DNA of 22,447 nucleotides from Peptococcaceae bacterium UBA3937 (GCA_002385735.1 DGEB01000027.1:1-22447); one strand, 5' to 3'; counted from the first letter of the stretch, positions 7,691-15,776 are shown. The notes: generated by a model from the sequence alone, not told the origin. Numbers and translations are program-made.

Positions 7691-8455
7691 ATGCTTCTAC
7701 AAACGGTAGAACTGCAAAAGGTATATAGCACCAATATCATCTCCGTTACAGCCTTAACGAATGTCAATTTAACCGTCCAAGAAGGAGAATTTGTCGCCAT
7801 CATGGGTCCATCCGGTTCCGGAAAATCTACTCTAATGAACATTTTGGGCTGTCTTGATCGTCCCACAGCCGGTCAATACATTCTGGCAGGCGAAGATATC
7901 AGCAACAAAAATGATAATGAACTGGCCCGTATCCGCAACCAATACATCGGTTTTATCTTCCAGAGTTTTAACTTACTGCCCAAACTAACCGCCCTGGAGA
8001 ATGTCTGTCTACCCCTGGTCTACCGGGGAGTACCCACCAAAGAACGAATTATGAAAGCTGAAGTCGCTTTAGAAGCGGTAGGTTTAGCCGACCGGATGCA
8101 TCACTTGCCTACGGAGCTTTCCGGCGGCCAGCAGCAGAGGGCGGCGATCGCACGCGCTCTGGCCGGTAACCCTCCCCTCATTTTAGGGGATGAGCCCACC
8201 GGCAACCTGGACAGCCGTTCCGGACAAGAAGTGATGGAAATTTTCCAAAGCTTGAATCAACAAGGCATCACCATCATTCTAGTAACACATGATGAACAAA
8301 TCGCACGCCAAACGAAAAGAATCCTCCGTTTTATAGACGGGATGATGCAAAGCGACGAAGCGGTTACCCCAATTCAGGCTACTGCCTCCTTAAGTCAGGA
8401 TCCAACTAAGCTGAGCTCTGACGAAGAGGAGTTAAAAAAGGCGGTGAGCGAATGA
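7691..8455 (+). CDS. ABC transporter ATP-binding protein (MacB/LolD/YknY type)
   Basis: A 254-residue ATPase with Walker [10 protein letters not shown] (39-47), Q-loop in [18 protein letters not shown], signature [15 protein letters not shown] (from about 143), Walker [13 protein letters not shown] (from about 163) and the H-loop in [10 protein letters not shown]. The [16 protein letters not shown] and [10 protein letters not shown] wording is characteristic of the o228/MacB-LolD family, whose ATPases pair with FtsX-like permeases and use ATP for mechanotransmission rather than transport through the membrane. After about residue 225 there is an extra acidic tail of roughly 30 residues beyond the usual domain. 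ATG at 7691 is preceded by a purine-rich GGGGGGCGGAG site; the gap from the adaptor is 15 bp. Its last 4 bases overlap the permease start (ATGA), so the two are translationally coupled. Confidence 0.94.
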   Translation: MLLQTVELQKVYSTNIISVTALTNVNLTVQEGEFVAIMGPSGSGKSTLMNILGCLDRPTAGQYILAGEDISNKNDNELARIRNQYIGFIFQSFNLLPKLTALENVCLPLVYRGVPTKERIMKAEVALEAVGLADRMHHLPTELSGGQQQRAAIARALAGNPPLILGDEPTGNLDSRSGQEVMEIFQSLNQQGITIILVTHDEQIARQTKRILRFIDGMMQSDEAVTPIQATASLSQDPTKLSSDEEELKKAVSE

Positions 8456-9618
8456 ACTTCTGGGAGATTTTCCGTATGTCCTCTACCTCGCTGCGGGGAA
8501 ATAAAATGCGTTCCTTTCTTACCGCTTTAGGCATCATTATCGGGGTCGGCGCTGTAATCGCCTTGATTTCCGTAGGGCAAGGAGCTTCGAAAAACATCTC
8601 CGACAGCATTGCCAATATGGGTTCCAACTTAATTATCGTATCTCCCCAAAGAAACTCCCGCCTGAACATGGAGGATATTCCCGATTTATTGGAAAGAGTT
8701 CCGACCATTAGCCATGTCGTCCCTAGTGTCACTTTCAACAGTACGGTCAAATGGCAAAGCAACACCCATAGTACTTCCATCGAAGGAACATCCGTTGATT
8801 TTCCAGAGGTAAGAAATATCAAAGTGGCCGGGGGACGTTTCTTTACGGAAACAGAAACCGCGTCCAGAACGAAAGTGGCCATAATCGGGCAAACAGTAGC
8901 CACCGAGCTTTTCGGTGAAGGGGCCCGCCCTTTAGGGGAAACGATCCTCATTAACGGGCAATCGTTTACGGTAATCGGCTTGTTGGAGAAAAAGGGCTCT
9001 TCCATGGGCCGGGACACTGATGATATCATTCTCATTCCGGTCTCGGTGGCCCAACGTCTTTCCGGTTCCCAAAGAATAGGCTCCTTTTATATCAAAGCTA
9101 AAGGCCCTAAGGAAGCAGAATTAGCCGTTGAACATATTACCGCCATCTATGATGCCAAATTCCGGCGGGAAGATTCGATTCGCGTTACCAGCCAGGATGA
9201 ACTTTTAGAAACGATTAATACTACAACGAAAACCTTTACCTTTATGCTCGGCGCTATTGCAGGTATTTCCCTTCTGGTTGGCGGCATCGGCATCATGAAT
9301 ATTATGCTGGTATCCGTAACGGAAAGAACCAGAGAAATTGGCATCCGCAAAGCTTTAGGCGCTAAGCGGAGAGACATCATGGCCCAATTCATTGTCGAAT
9401 CCATCTTTTTAAGCACTTCCGGCGGTGTTTTCGGCATCTTTCTCGGCATCGGCCTTTCCAAAGCGATAGCCAATATTGCCGGATGGATAACGGTCATCTC
9501 TCCGACCGCCATCATAATTTCCTTCCTTTTCGCCTTAGGAGTAGGACTATTCTTCGGAGTATACCCGGCCTACAAGGCGGCGCACCTTGATCCTATTGAA
9601 GCTTTGCGCCATGAATAA
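8452..9618 (+). CDS. ABC transporter permease, MacB/FtsX family (YknZ type)
   Basis: A 388-residue permease with four-helix FtsX topology: a first membrane helix at about 20-45 after MSSTSLRGNKMRSFLTALGIIIGVGAVIA, a large extracytoplasmic domain (MacB periplasmic core type, about 46-260), then helices at about 263-288, 317-342 and 352-376. The motif SVTERTREIGIRKALGAKRRDIMAQFIVES is the coupling region conserved in MacB-type permeases, and the end PAYKAAHLDPIEALRHE is typical of the family. Together with the adaptor and ATPase it should form a MacAB/YknXYZ-like export or protection pump; such pumps handle antimicrobial peptides, macrolides or toxins, but the substrate here is unknown. No gene resembling the accessory YknW is present in the operon. 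Confidence 0.94.
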   Translation: MNFWEIFRMSSTSLRGNKMRSFLTALGIIIGVGAVIALISVGQGASKNISDSIANMGSNLIIVSPQRNSRLNMEDIPDLLERVPTISHVVPSVTFNSTVKWQSNTHSTSIEGTSVDFPEVRNIKVAGGRFFTETETASRTKVAIIGQTVATELFGEGARPLGETILINGQSFTVIGLLEKKGSSMGRDTDDIILIPVSVAQRLSGSQRIGSFYIKAKGPKEAELAVEHITAIYDAKFRREDSIRVTSQDELLETINTTTKTFTFMLGAIAGISLLVGGIGIMNIMLVSVTERTREIGIRKALGAKRRDIMAQFIVESIFLSTSGGVFGIFLGIGLSKAIANIAGWITVISPTAIIISFLFALGVGLFFGVYPAYKAAHLDPIEALRHE

Positions 9619-9644
9619 TTAATGAATGATCAATTGCCAAAACA

Positions 9645-9677
9645 AAGGGCACTGCATCGTCAGTGCCCTTGTTTTGT
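9645..9677. terminator. Bidirectional terminator between the exporter and the two-component operon
   Basis: A perfect 10-bp stem, AAGGGCACTG (9645-9654) with CAGTGCCCTT (9661-9670), encloses a 6-nt loop. GTTTTGT follows on the plus strand, and TTTGTTTTG follows on the minus strand. It lies between the convergent gene ends at 9618 and 9770 and can serve both operons. Confidence 0.8.
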
Positions 9678-9769
9678 ATCCTTTGCTCTGGGAACCTCCT
9701 TCGCCCTTGCCTCTGCTGTTGTGCTCCTGTCCACATCCTGCTGGTCTTAAGGCATAAGGAGCTCCGTTT

Positions 9770-11599
9770 TTACCGTCGTTTAAAAACAAGGGTAAAGGTG
9801 GTCCCTTTGTCTACAACACTCTCCACCAAAACCTCGGCTTGATGCAGCTCGGCAAGCTGTTTCGCAATAAATAAGCCTAAGCCAGTCCCGTCTTCTTTTT
9901 GCCGGCTGCGGGATTTATCCACTTTATAAAACCGCTCCCAGATGTAGGGCAGCTCTTCGCGTGGGATCCCAATACCCGTGTCCTTAATGATCAGGTAGAC
10001 TTTTTTATTCGTCTCATTCTCCCATACGTTAACCTCGACCGTTCCGCCCGCCGGGGTATATTTTAAGGCATTGTCAATGAAAATATACAACAACTGCTCC
10101 ATCCGGTCGGGATCGCAAAACAACATAATCTGCCGGTCCGGTTCATTGCTGGCGTTCGTCATGAGGGTAATTCCTTTTTCCTGCGCCTTCAGCATAAATT
10201 TATTTGCCGTTTCATAAACCAAGGCGACCAGATTAACTTCCTCCAGTTCCAAATTAATCTTTCCGGCCTGGAGCAAGCTTAACTCCATGATATCATTGAT
10301 TAACCTTTCCAAACGCAAAGTCTCGTCTTTAATGACACCATAATAATAAGCGGGGGGATGTTGGGTCACCCCATCCAATAAACACTCCGTGAAACCCCTG
10401 ATCACCGTAAGCGGAGCTCGTAATTCATGGGAAACATTACTAATAAAATCGCGGCGCAGTTGTTCCACTTTCTCCATTTCACTGATATCCAGCAAAATTC
10501 CTACGGCCCCGAGAATCTCCCCGTTTTCTTGCTTAATCGGCGATACAGTGATTTGACAGGTACTGTGCACTAATTTGAACTCCTTGACCACCAACTCTTC
10601 TTTTTCCAAAGCCTCGGCAAAGGCCTCACTAAACTGGGGATGTGGAGAAATTTCCTCAAGCTGTTTACTCATCAGGTTTTGGGCGGTCGTCATAAAGAAG
10701 GTTTCCATCATCGGATTGACCAGCATAATCCGCCCTGCCCGGTCTACGGCCACCAAACCCTCATTGATACTGGCCATAATCGCTTCCAGCTTCCCTTTTT
10801 CCTGTTGAAGAGCACTAACGTTTACATCCAACTGCTGCGCCAAATAATTCATCGAGTTGGCCAGTTCTCCTAATTCATCATTGCCGGTCGGGCTAATCAC
10901 CTTTTTATAGTCGCCTTGCGCCATAGCCAAAGCGACTTCATTGATCTCTTTTACCGGTGAGGAGATTTTTTTGGCAAAAAAATAAGCGATCACAATAGCC
11001 AGGAAAATGGCCATAATGCTCGAAATCCCTAAAAAATATCCCACTTTCTTCACCAGATCGGTAACCAGATAAACCGGTGAAAAAGACAAAACCGCGCCCA
11101 CTACTTGTTCCCCGGCTTTTTCTTCCGGAATCTCCATCAGCACAGGGATCGCCACGGAAATAACCGGGATATTTAAGTGCGCCATCGTCCCTTCCTTGGC
11201 GACAATCTGTCCCGAAAGCACTTGCCCGACTTCTTCCCTGCTTAAGCGCGTTCCCCTGGGGAAGCCCCTTGTCCGGAATTCTCCCCGGCGCTCCGGACGT
11301 GGTCTTACCATGTTGGGCGCAATGACTTTCCCTTCCCGGTCAAGAATCACGACCCGGGACTTATTGATTCGATTCACATTATCCAAAATGCGATTAAAGG
11401 TGCTTTCGTCAATTTCCCCAACATAATATTTTTCTGTTAGGTTCACGATTTCCTCGGCTTGCTGCATCAGCTCAGTTTTTTGCGCCGTGACCAAATAACT
11501 CCGAAAAAGTGGGGTTAAAAATGCCCCCACCAACATCAAAGTAATCACGACCAAAGCGCAATACGACAGCAACAGCTTTTTCCAGATCTGAACCTTCAT
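9770..11599 (-). CDS. Membrane sensor histidine kinase (HAMP-PAS-HisKA-HATPase; PhoR/ResE/WalK type)
   Basis: A 609-residue kinase. TM1 is about 8-30, an extracytoplasmic sensor domain spans about 31-185, and TM2 about 186-209. A HAMP linker follows (SSPVKEINEVALAMAQGDY to about 260), then a PAS domain (about 262-370). The dimerisation domain carries the phosphoacceptor in FISNVSHELRAPLTVIRGF (His391). The ATPase domain has the N box IDNALKYTP, the G1 box DTGIGIP, the F box WERFYKVDKSRSR and the G2 box GTGLGLFIAKQL. The sensor contains a strongly basic stretch, RPRPERRGEFRTRGFPRGTR (about 99-118). ATG at 11599 directly follows the regulator's stop codon, and GAGGTG inside the regulator gene is its ribosome site, so the two are coupled. 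Its convergent neighbours are exporter genes of a type often under such control. Confidence 0.94.
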   Translation of the reverse strand: MKVQIWKKLLLSYCALVVITLMLVGAFLTPLFRSYLVTAQKTELMQQAEEIVNLTEKYYVGEIDESTFNRILDNVNRINKSRVVILDREGKVIAPNMVRPRPERRGEFRTRGFPRGTRLSREEVGQVLSGQIVAKEGTMAHLNIPVISVAIPVLMEIPEEKAGEQVVGAVLSFSPVYLVTDLVKKVGYFLGISSIMAIFLAIVIAYFFAKKISSPVKEINEVALAMAQGDYKKVISPTGNDELGELANSMNYLAQQLDVNVSALQQEKGKLEAIMASINEGLVAVDRAGRIMLVNPMMETFFMTTAQNLMSKQLEEISPHPQFSEAFAEALEKEELVVKEFKLVHSTCQITVSPIKQENGEILGAVGILLDISEMEKVEQLRRDFISNVSHELRAPLTVIRGFTECLLDGVTQHPPAYYYGVIKDETLRLERLINDIMELSLLQAGKINLELEEVNLVALVYETANKFMLKAQEKGITLMTNASNEPDRQIMLFCDPDRMEQLLYIFIDNALKYTPAGGTVEVNVWENETNKKVYLIIKDTGIGIPREELPYIWERFYKVDKSRSRQKEDGTGLGLFIAKQLAELHQAEVLVESVVDKGTTFTLVFKRR

Positions 11600-12331
11600 C
11601 TATTTCACCTCGAATTTATAGCCGACTCCCCATACCGTTGTAATCTCCCAAGCATCTTGCGGGGCAATCATCAACTTGCGCCGCAACCTTTTCACATGGG
11701 TATCCACGGTTCTGGTTTCCCCGGAATAGGAATAACCCCAAACATGTTCCAATAAATTCTCGCGAGTAAAAACCATATTGGGATGAGAAGCCATGAGCCA
11801 AAGCAGCTCAATTTCCTTAGGCGTCAACGGCACAACCTTGCCGTTGACACAAACCCGGTACTTCGCCATATCGATTTCTAAATGGGGGAATTGTAACAGT
11901 TTTGTCTCGTTGCCGTCCGCTCCCCCTTGATTGGACAAAACCTGGCCATCAGTATTGCTCCCATTGTTGGCGCGCCGCAATACCGCCTTTATTCTGGCCA
12001 CCACTTCCCGGGGATTAAAGGGTTTTGTTATGTAATCATCAGCGCCCAGTTCCAGACCCAAGATCTTATCAACGTCTTCCGACTTGGCGGTTAACATAAT
12101 AATCGGAAGCGTCCTCTCCGCCCTTACCTTTTGACAAACCTCAATCCCGTCTATCTCGGGCATCATTACATCCAATACCATCAGGCAGGGACTAACCTGT
12201 TTCACTTTTTCGAGGGCGGCCCGGCCATTATCTGCGCAAACTACCTGATATCCTTCCTTTTCCAAATACAAAGAAAGCACTTCGGAAACATGAGGATCAT
12301 CATCAACAAGTAAAATAGGTTTATTTTGCAT
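11600..12331 (-). CDS. OmpR/PhoB-family response regulator
   Basis: A 243-residue regulator. The receiver domain (1-120) shows the acidic pair Asp10-Asp12 region (LLVDDDPHV), the phosphorylation site Asp54 in MVLDVMMPEIDG, the conserved Thr/Ser in IIMLTAKS and the Lys in DDYITKPFNP. A longer-than-usual polar linker (NNGSNTDGQVLSNQGGADGNETK) leads to the winged-helix DNA-binding domain (about 148-243), with LTPKEIELLWLMASHP, RENLLEHVWGYSY, and RTVDTHVKRLRRKL as recognition helix, and the WGVGYKF wing. AGGAGGG lies 8 nt before ATG 12331. A TATAGT hexamer at 12353-12358 could be the -10, but no clear -35 matches it. It is partnered with the kinase immediately downstream. The best candidate target in this window is the TTCACA direct repeat at 5650-5669. 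Confidence 0.94.
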   Translation of the reverse strand: MQNKPILLVDDDPHVSEVLSLYLEKEGYQVVCADNGRAALEKVKQVSPCLMVLDVMMPEIDGIEVCQKVRAERTLPIIMLTAKSEDVDKILGLELGADDYITKPFNPREVVARIKAVLRRANNGSNTDGQVLSNQGGADGNETKLLQFPHLEIDMAKYRVCVNGKVVPLTPKEIELLWLMASHPNMVFTRENLLEHVWGYSYSGETRTVDTHVKRLRRKLMIAPQDAWEITTVWGVGYKFEVK

Positions 12332-12411
12332 AACAAATCCCCTCCTGTTCTCACTATACTAAAAATATTAAGAAAATACCAGAGGGGGGCAAAAATTCGT
12401 AAAAAACGAGA

Positions 12412-12436
12412 AAGCCCGGCCTTTTACGCCGGACTT
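12412..12436 (-). terminator. Intrinsic terminator of the LamG-domain gene
   Basis: A 9-bp stem with one G-U pair (AAGTCCGGC with GCCGGGCTT on the minus strand) and a 7-nt loop. TTTCTCGTTTTTT follows on the minus strand. It lies about 80 bp after the LamG-protein stop codon. Confidence 0.65.
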
Positions 12437-12514
12437 CCAAAAATCAGGTTATTTAACTAATACAGAAAACGATGCTGCAATAGAATCAGCTTATTTTAGG
12501 TAAATCAGTGTCGA

Positions 12515-13492
12515 TTAATATCTGAACCCTATATATCCGAAGGGTCTTCTTATCTTGCTAAAACTTTTACGCATGCCATCGAAGTCACGATAATTATAGT
12601 CATAACGGTTGTCAAAGCGGTTGTAGTCATAATCGTAGTTGCGACTTCCACAGCGGTTGTAGTCATAATCCCGGTTGTAAGTATAATCCCGGTAGTAATC
12701 ATAGCTCGAGGGGTAACCATAACCACGATTGCGGGCAACATTGTTAGCATAGCAATTGTATTCAGAATTGCTACCTTTGGAAGAGTTCCCTTGATAAAGA
12801 GCGTTTACTTCGTTCGCAGTTAAGGCCCGATCGTAAATCCTAATTTCATCGATTCTCCCTTGATAATTGGAGGCATAAGCATCTCCGCCGATCCGTAAAA
12901 CACCACCGTGATCCATAATCGGTCCGGCCGCCGGATTTTTGCCAGCTTCTTTTCCGTTGATATAAATAATTACATTTTTACCATCATAAACTCCCACCAC
13001 ATGGGTCCAATTCCCTCTGGGCACCGAGTTAGCCGGGGAATAAACCGAATAAGCGGTGCTTCCTACTTTCACGGCAAATCCGACATTGTCTTTATCTCCG
13101 CAGAAGAGACTGTAATCGTAGTACTGGCCAGGAGTTTTCGTAATGATTTTCTGATACCGAATCATTTCCTCCGGGCAAATCCATGCTTCTACCGAAAGCA
13201 TATTCCCATTATTCAATATATTATCATGGGGGACTTCAACAAAATCATTGCCATCAAAAGCTAATGCCGAGCCACGAACACCTTTAACCCAAGCTGCTCC
13301 GAATAATGTGCCATCCAAGTAGTTCCCGCTGCTATCAGTTACACAAACGCCCTTCCCCTCGTCAAAAAGCCACTCCGCTACCGGAGCCATATTTCCATAC
13401 GAATTACTTGGAGAATAAGACCCTGTGGCCACCCCGGCGAAACAAGTCAGCATCAAGAAACAACTCACCACGAAGCAAATAATTTTTTTCAT
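12515..13492 (-). CDS. Secreted LamG (concanavalin A-like) domain protein with a Tyr/Asp/Arg-rich tail
   Basis: A 325-residue protein with an export signal (about 1-24: KK, hydrophobic core, cleavage likely near ATG-SYS). Residues 36-236 form a LamG/Laminin_G_3 jelly-roll domain: VAEWLFDEGKG, GVRGSALAFDGNDFVEVPHD, LSVEAWICPEE, GNWTHVVGVYDGKNVIIYINGKEAG, and RIDEIRIYDRALTANEVNALYQG are the usual strands. Such domains bind carbohydrate or protein ligands outside the cell. The 89-residue tail (237-325) is low complexity, with repeated YDY, YNR and RDY units and no hydrophobic anchor. I chose ATG at 13492 because GGAGG lies 8 nt upstream and the signal peptide starts there; an upstream GTG/ATG-type extension to 13534 would put 14 unneeded residues first. 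No lipobox or sortase motif is seen. The ligand is unknown. Confidence 0.85.
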   Translation of the reverse strand: MKKIICFVVSCFLMLTCFAGVATGSYSPSNSYGNMAPVAEWLFDEGKGVCVTDSSGNYLDGTLFGAAWVKGVRGSALAFDGNDFVEVPHDNILNNGNMLSVEAWICPEEMIRYQKIITKTPGQYYDYSLFCGDKDNVGFAVKVGSTAYSVYSPANSVPRGNWTHVVGVYDGKNVIIYINGKEAGKNPAAGPIMDHGGVLRIGGDAYASNYQGRIDEIRIYDRALTANEVNALYQGNSSKGSNSEYNCYANNVARNRGYGYPSSYDYYRDYTYNRDYDYNRCGSRNYDYDYNRFDNRYDYNYRDFDGMRKSFSKIRRPFGYIGFRY

Positions 13493-13638
13493 TACACTAA
13501 CCTCCAAAATCCTTAGAATAAAATAATTCATCATAGCCGTTATTTAAGTATTTAATGGGCGAATGTAGTTTTTTTGATCCTCACCCCTCCATTGTTAAAT
13601 TACCAGTAGTTTCCGAAACAATAAACACACACAATTAC

Positions 13639-13667
13639 ATTATATTATAATATTGAGTAATTTTCAA
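13639..13667 (-). promoter_or_regulatory. Predicted strong sigma-A promoter of the LamG gene
   Basis: On the minus strand TTGAAA (13667-13662) and TATAAT (13644-13639) are separated by exactly 17 bp. Transcription would begin near 13632, leaving a 5' untranslated leader of about 140 nt before ATG 13492. Confidence 0.6.
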
Positions 13668-13702
13668 TTAATTTTCACGTTAAATATTCATATATTTTCA
13701 CC
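13661..13702. repeat. Phased TTTTCA(C) elements
   Basis: TTTTCA at 13661, TTTTCAC at 13672 and TTTTCAC at 13695 are spaced 11 and 23 bp, with a degenerate TATTCA (13685-13690) between. Helical phasing suggests a regulator or a bent-DNA site. The first copy overlaps the LamG -35 element. Confidence 0.4.
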
Positions 13703-13798
13703 TCTCATTTTTTTCTATAATTTACACGTTTATTACAACGTACCATTCGTTAAAAAGTTACGCATAAATGGAAATTTCTTATCACCATTTTTTTCCTG

Positions 13799-13826
13799 TT
13801 GCTGTCCCTTCTTTATCATGTATAAT
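13799..13826 (+). promoter_or_regulatory. Predicted promoter of the LTA-synthase-like gene
   Basis: TTGCTG (13799-13804) and a consensus TATAAT (13821-13826) are 16 bp apart. Transcription would start near 13833, about 30 nt before ATG 13864 and its AAGGAG site. Confidence 0.5.
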
Positions 13827-13863
13827 CTATTATGAGTTTACTAAAATTAAGGAGAAACAGGAA

Positions 13864-15663
13864 ATGTCCAAATTGACCAATCATCTTCATCGTTTATCTG
13901 AACCATTTTTGGTTTTAACCTTTCTAATTCTTCTCTGCAAAATATTTTTTTGGGGAATAGCCGTTGACATAAAGATGATTAATCTTCCCATGTTCAGCAC
14001 AACGCTCGGTCTAATGATATTATTACTTAGCCCTGCCTACTTTTTGATAGCCAGAAGACGCAAAATATACTTATATGCCCTTAACTTTGGGGTAACCTTT
14101 CTGATTATTGCCGACCTTCTCTATTTTCGTTACTTTGCCACACCCATGTCTGTTTATGTTTTTATGCAGTCTTCCAATCTTACGGATTTGGGCCCCAGTA
14201 TTTTTAATCTCATTCACTGGACAGATTTTATCTTTTTAATCGATCTTGTGTTACTACCTATTCTCTTTTGCCATACCTTGAACCGCAATATCCTGGCCCC
14301 ACGGGTTACCCAATACGGGATAATTCTTGGTTTGTTTCTTGCACTCTTTTTTCCAGCCATTGAATGCTGGCAAAACCGCACTCAAGAACAGAACCGCTTT
14401 ACTGCCCATGAAACGCTGAGCACTTACGGCCCCTTGGGTTTTCATTTCCTGGATTTCATCTTTTTTGTGCAAGAACAAAATTTACAACTAACCCCGGAAA
14501 CGAAAACAGCCGTCCAGAATTGGTATAAAACCAAGCATTATCAAACGAATCAAGAGGACGCTTCACCCTACCAGAACTTGGGCCAAGGTAAAAACCTCAT
14601 TGTGATTCAAGTGGAATCCCTCCAAAACTTCGTTATTGGCAAAAAAATAGACGGACAAGAAATCACGCCTAATCTGAATAAGCTGGTGAAAAAGAGCCTC
14701 TATTTTCCCCACTTTTATCCTCAAACCATCGGTGGAAACAGTTCCGACGCGGAATTAATCATAAACACATCGCTTTTCCCCCTCGAAAAAGGAAGCACCT
14801 TTTTTTCCTATCCCAATAACATCTATGACTCTCTTCCCCTTTTATTAAAAGAAAAAGGCTACGTCACGCTGGCCATTCACGCTGATGAAGCCAACTATTG
14901 GAACCGCCATGTGGTTTATCCGAACCTGGGTTTTGAGCAATATTATTCCCTCGAAAACATGGAGTTGACCGAAGAAATTGGGATGGGGCTCAGTGACGAA
15001 GAAATGTTTAAACAGTCCATCCCTATCCTCAAACAGACGAGACAACCCTTTTATGCGCTGGTCATTACTTTAACCAGTCATTTCCCTTACTATGTCCCCA
15101 GTGAAAAATCCGCTTTACAACTCCCCTCGCCCCTAAACAAAGCCCATATCGGCAATTACTTTCATAGTATTAACTATGCCGATTATGCCATCGGTCAGTT
15201 TATGGAACTCCTCAAGCAAAATGGTTTGCTCGAAAACTCGATGGTCGTAATCTTCGGAGACCACGATGGCTTGTTTAAAAGGGATCAGGACGAAATAGAA
15301 GAGCTTTTCGCCAGGAAAAAAATTAGCGATGAAGAATGGATCCGCCAATACATGCCCGTACCGCTCCTTATCTATACTGAAGGACTACAGGGCCAACGCA
15401 TCGAAACCTATGGTGGACAAATTGATTTTCTTCCTACCATTTGCCACCTGATGGGGGTGGAAAAAAATAAACACCCCTATGCTATGGGCAAAAACCTTTT
15501 TACTAATCCAAACAACTCCGTAATTGTGCCTAGCGGTGACTATAATAAGGAGCCCTTCCGCGTATCAAAGGAAAGAATTAGTTTTACCTTAAGCAAATTT
15601 GATCAGGACACTTTAAAAATAGCGGATCTGATGATTAAAACCAACTTTTGCGCCAGGCACTAG
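13864..15663 (+). CDS. LTA-synthase-family membrane phosphoglycerol transferase (sulfatase fold)
   Basis: A 599-residue protein. Five membrane helices occupy the first 200 residues, followed by an extracytoplasmic sulfatase-type domain, the LtaS architecture. LtaS-type active-site elements are recognisable: VIQVES with Glu251, GGNSSDAE with the putative nucleophile Ser293 where S. aureus LtaS has Thr300, NYWNRH for the substrate-binding Trp/Arg region, TSHFPYY for the His, and FGDHDG with Asp466 and His467. The family transfers glycerol phosphate from phosphatidylglycerol onto lipoteichoic acid or related glycolipid polymers, using a manganese ion. I chose ATG 13864 because AAGGAG lies upstream and the predicted promoter is inside the longer frame that opens at 13768. 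The gene stands alone, divergent from the LamG gene. It could instead be an LtaP-like primase or another phosphoglycerol transferase. Confidence 0.88.
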   Translation: MSKLTNHLHRLSEPFLVLTFLILLCKIFFWGIAVDIKMINLPMFSTTLGLMILLLSPAYFLIARRRKIYLYALNFGVTFLIIADLLYFRYFATPMSVYVFMQSSNLTDLGPSIFNLIHWTDFIFLIDLVLLPILFCHTLNRNILAPRVTQYGIILGLFLALFFPAIECWQNRTQEQNRFTAHETLSTYGPLGFHFLDFIFFVQEQNLQLTPETKTAVQNWYKTKHYQTNQEDASPYQNLGQGKNLIVIQVESLQNFVIGKKIDGQEITPNLNKLVKKSLYFPHFYPQTIGGNSSDAELIINTSLFPLEKGSTFFSYPNNIYDSLPLLLKEKGYVTLAIHADEANYWNRHVVYPNLGFEQYYSLENMELTEEIGMGLSDEEMFKQSIPILKQTRQPFYALVITLTSHFPYYVPSEKSALQLPSPLNKAHIGNYFHSINYADYAIGQFMELLKQNGLLENSMVVIFGDHDGLFKRDQDEIEELFARKKISDEEWIRQYMPVPLLIYTEGLQGQRIETYGGQIDFLPTICHLMGVEKNKHPYAMGKNLFTNPNNSVIVPSGDYNKEPFRVSKERISFTLSKFDQDTLKIADLMIKTNFCARH

Positions 15664-15670
15664 ATAAACA

Positions 15671-15698
15671 AAAAAAGCGCTGCCAAGAACGCCAGCGC
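15671..15698 (-). terminator. Second intrinsic terminator for the minus-strand cluster
   Basis: On the minus strand a 6-bp GC-rich stem (GCGCTG with CAGCGC, 10-nt loop) is followed directly by a run of T. It lies between the LTA-synthase-like stop and the bidirectional hairpin at 15713, downstream of the gene ending at 15777. Confidence 0.5.
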
Positions 15699-15712
15699 AA
15701 TCAAACAAGTCA

Positions 15713-15757
15713 AAAGAAGCTGTTCGGCTCTCCCTTTGCCGAACAGCTTCTTTTTTT
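15713..15757. terminator. Strong bidirectional intrinsic terminator
   Basis: A perfect 16-bp stem (15713-15728 with 15738-15753) closes a 9-nt loop and continues into seven T on the plus strand. On the minus strand the stem ends in a shorter T-run. It separates the convergent LTA-synthase-like gene (stop 15663) and the minus-strand gene that stops at 15777. Confidence 0.85.
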
Positions 15758-15776
15758 AACATCTCGCTTTTTTGTT

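Larger units (their letters stand above)
13493..13863. other. AT-rich divergent intergenic region
   Basis: This 371-bp stretch without a supported gene carries the promoter and a leader of about 140 nt for the LamG gene (minus strand) and the promoter and ribosome site for the LTA-synthase-like gene (plus strand). Between them are phased TTTTCAC elements (13661-13702). A short dyad, GTTTC-C-GAAAC, lies at 13609-13619. I see no riboswitch consensus in the leader. Confidence 0.7.

Noticed and set aside
12590..12720. CRISPR-like or satellite repeat from the recurring GGTTGTAGTCATAAT-type units
   Set aside because: The units are irregular in length, have no unique spacers and lie in frame within the LamG protein tail.
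12550..12750. A Thr/Met/Ile-rich open frame on the minus strand inside the LamG gene
   Set aside because: It is an out-of-frame reading of the YD-repeat DNA, with no ribosome site and biased only because the DNA is repetitive.
13430..13455. A lipobox (LMLTC) in the LamG protein signal peptide
   Set aside because: Thr at the -1 position is atypical, and the hydrophobic core continues past the cysteine; a standard signal peptidase I site fits better.
13493..13632. A riboswitch (c-di-GMP or preQ1 type) in the LamG leader
   Set aside because: An AAAAAAACTA run recalls preQ1 tails, but the conserved stems and the GCAAACC/GACGCAAAGCC-type blocks of c-di-GMP riboswitches are absent.
13768..13863. 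A 32-codon N-terminal extension of the LTA-synthase-like protein
   Set aside because: A TATAAT promoter element lies inside it, and AAGGAG precedes ATG 13864, where the normal membrane-protein start begins.
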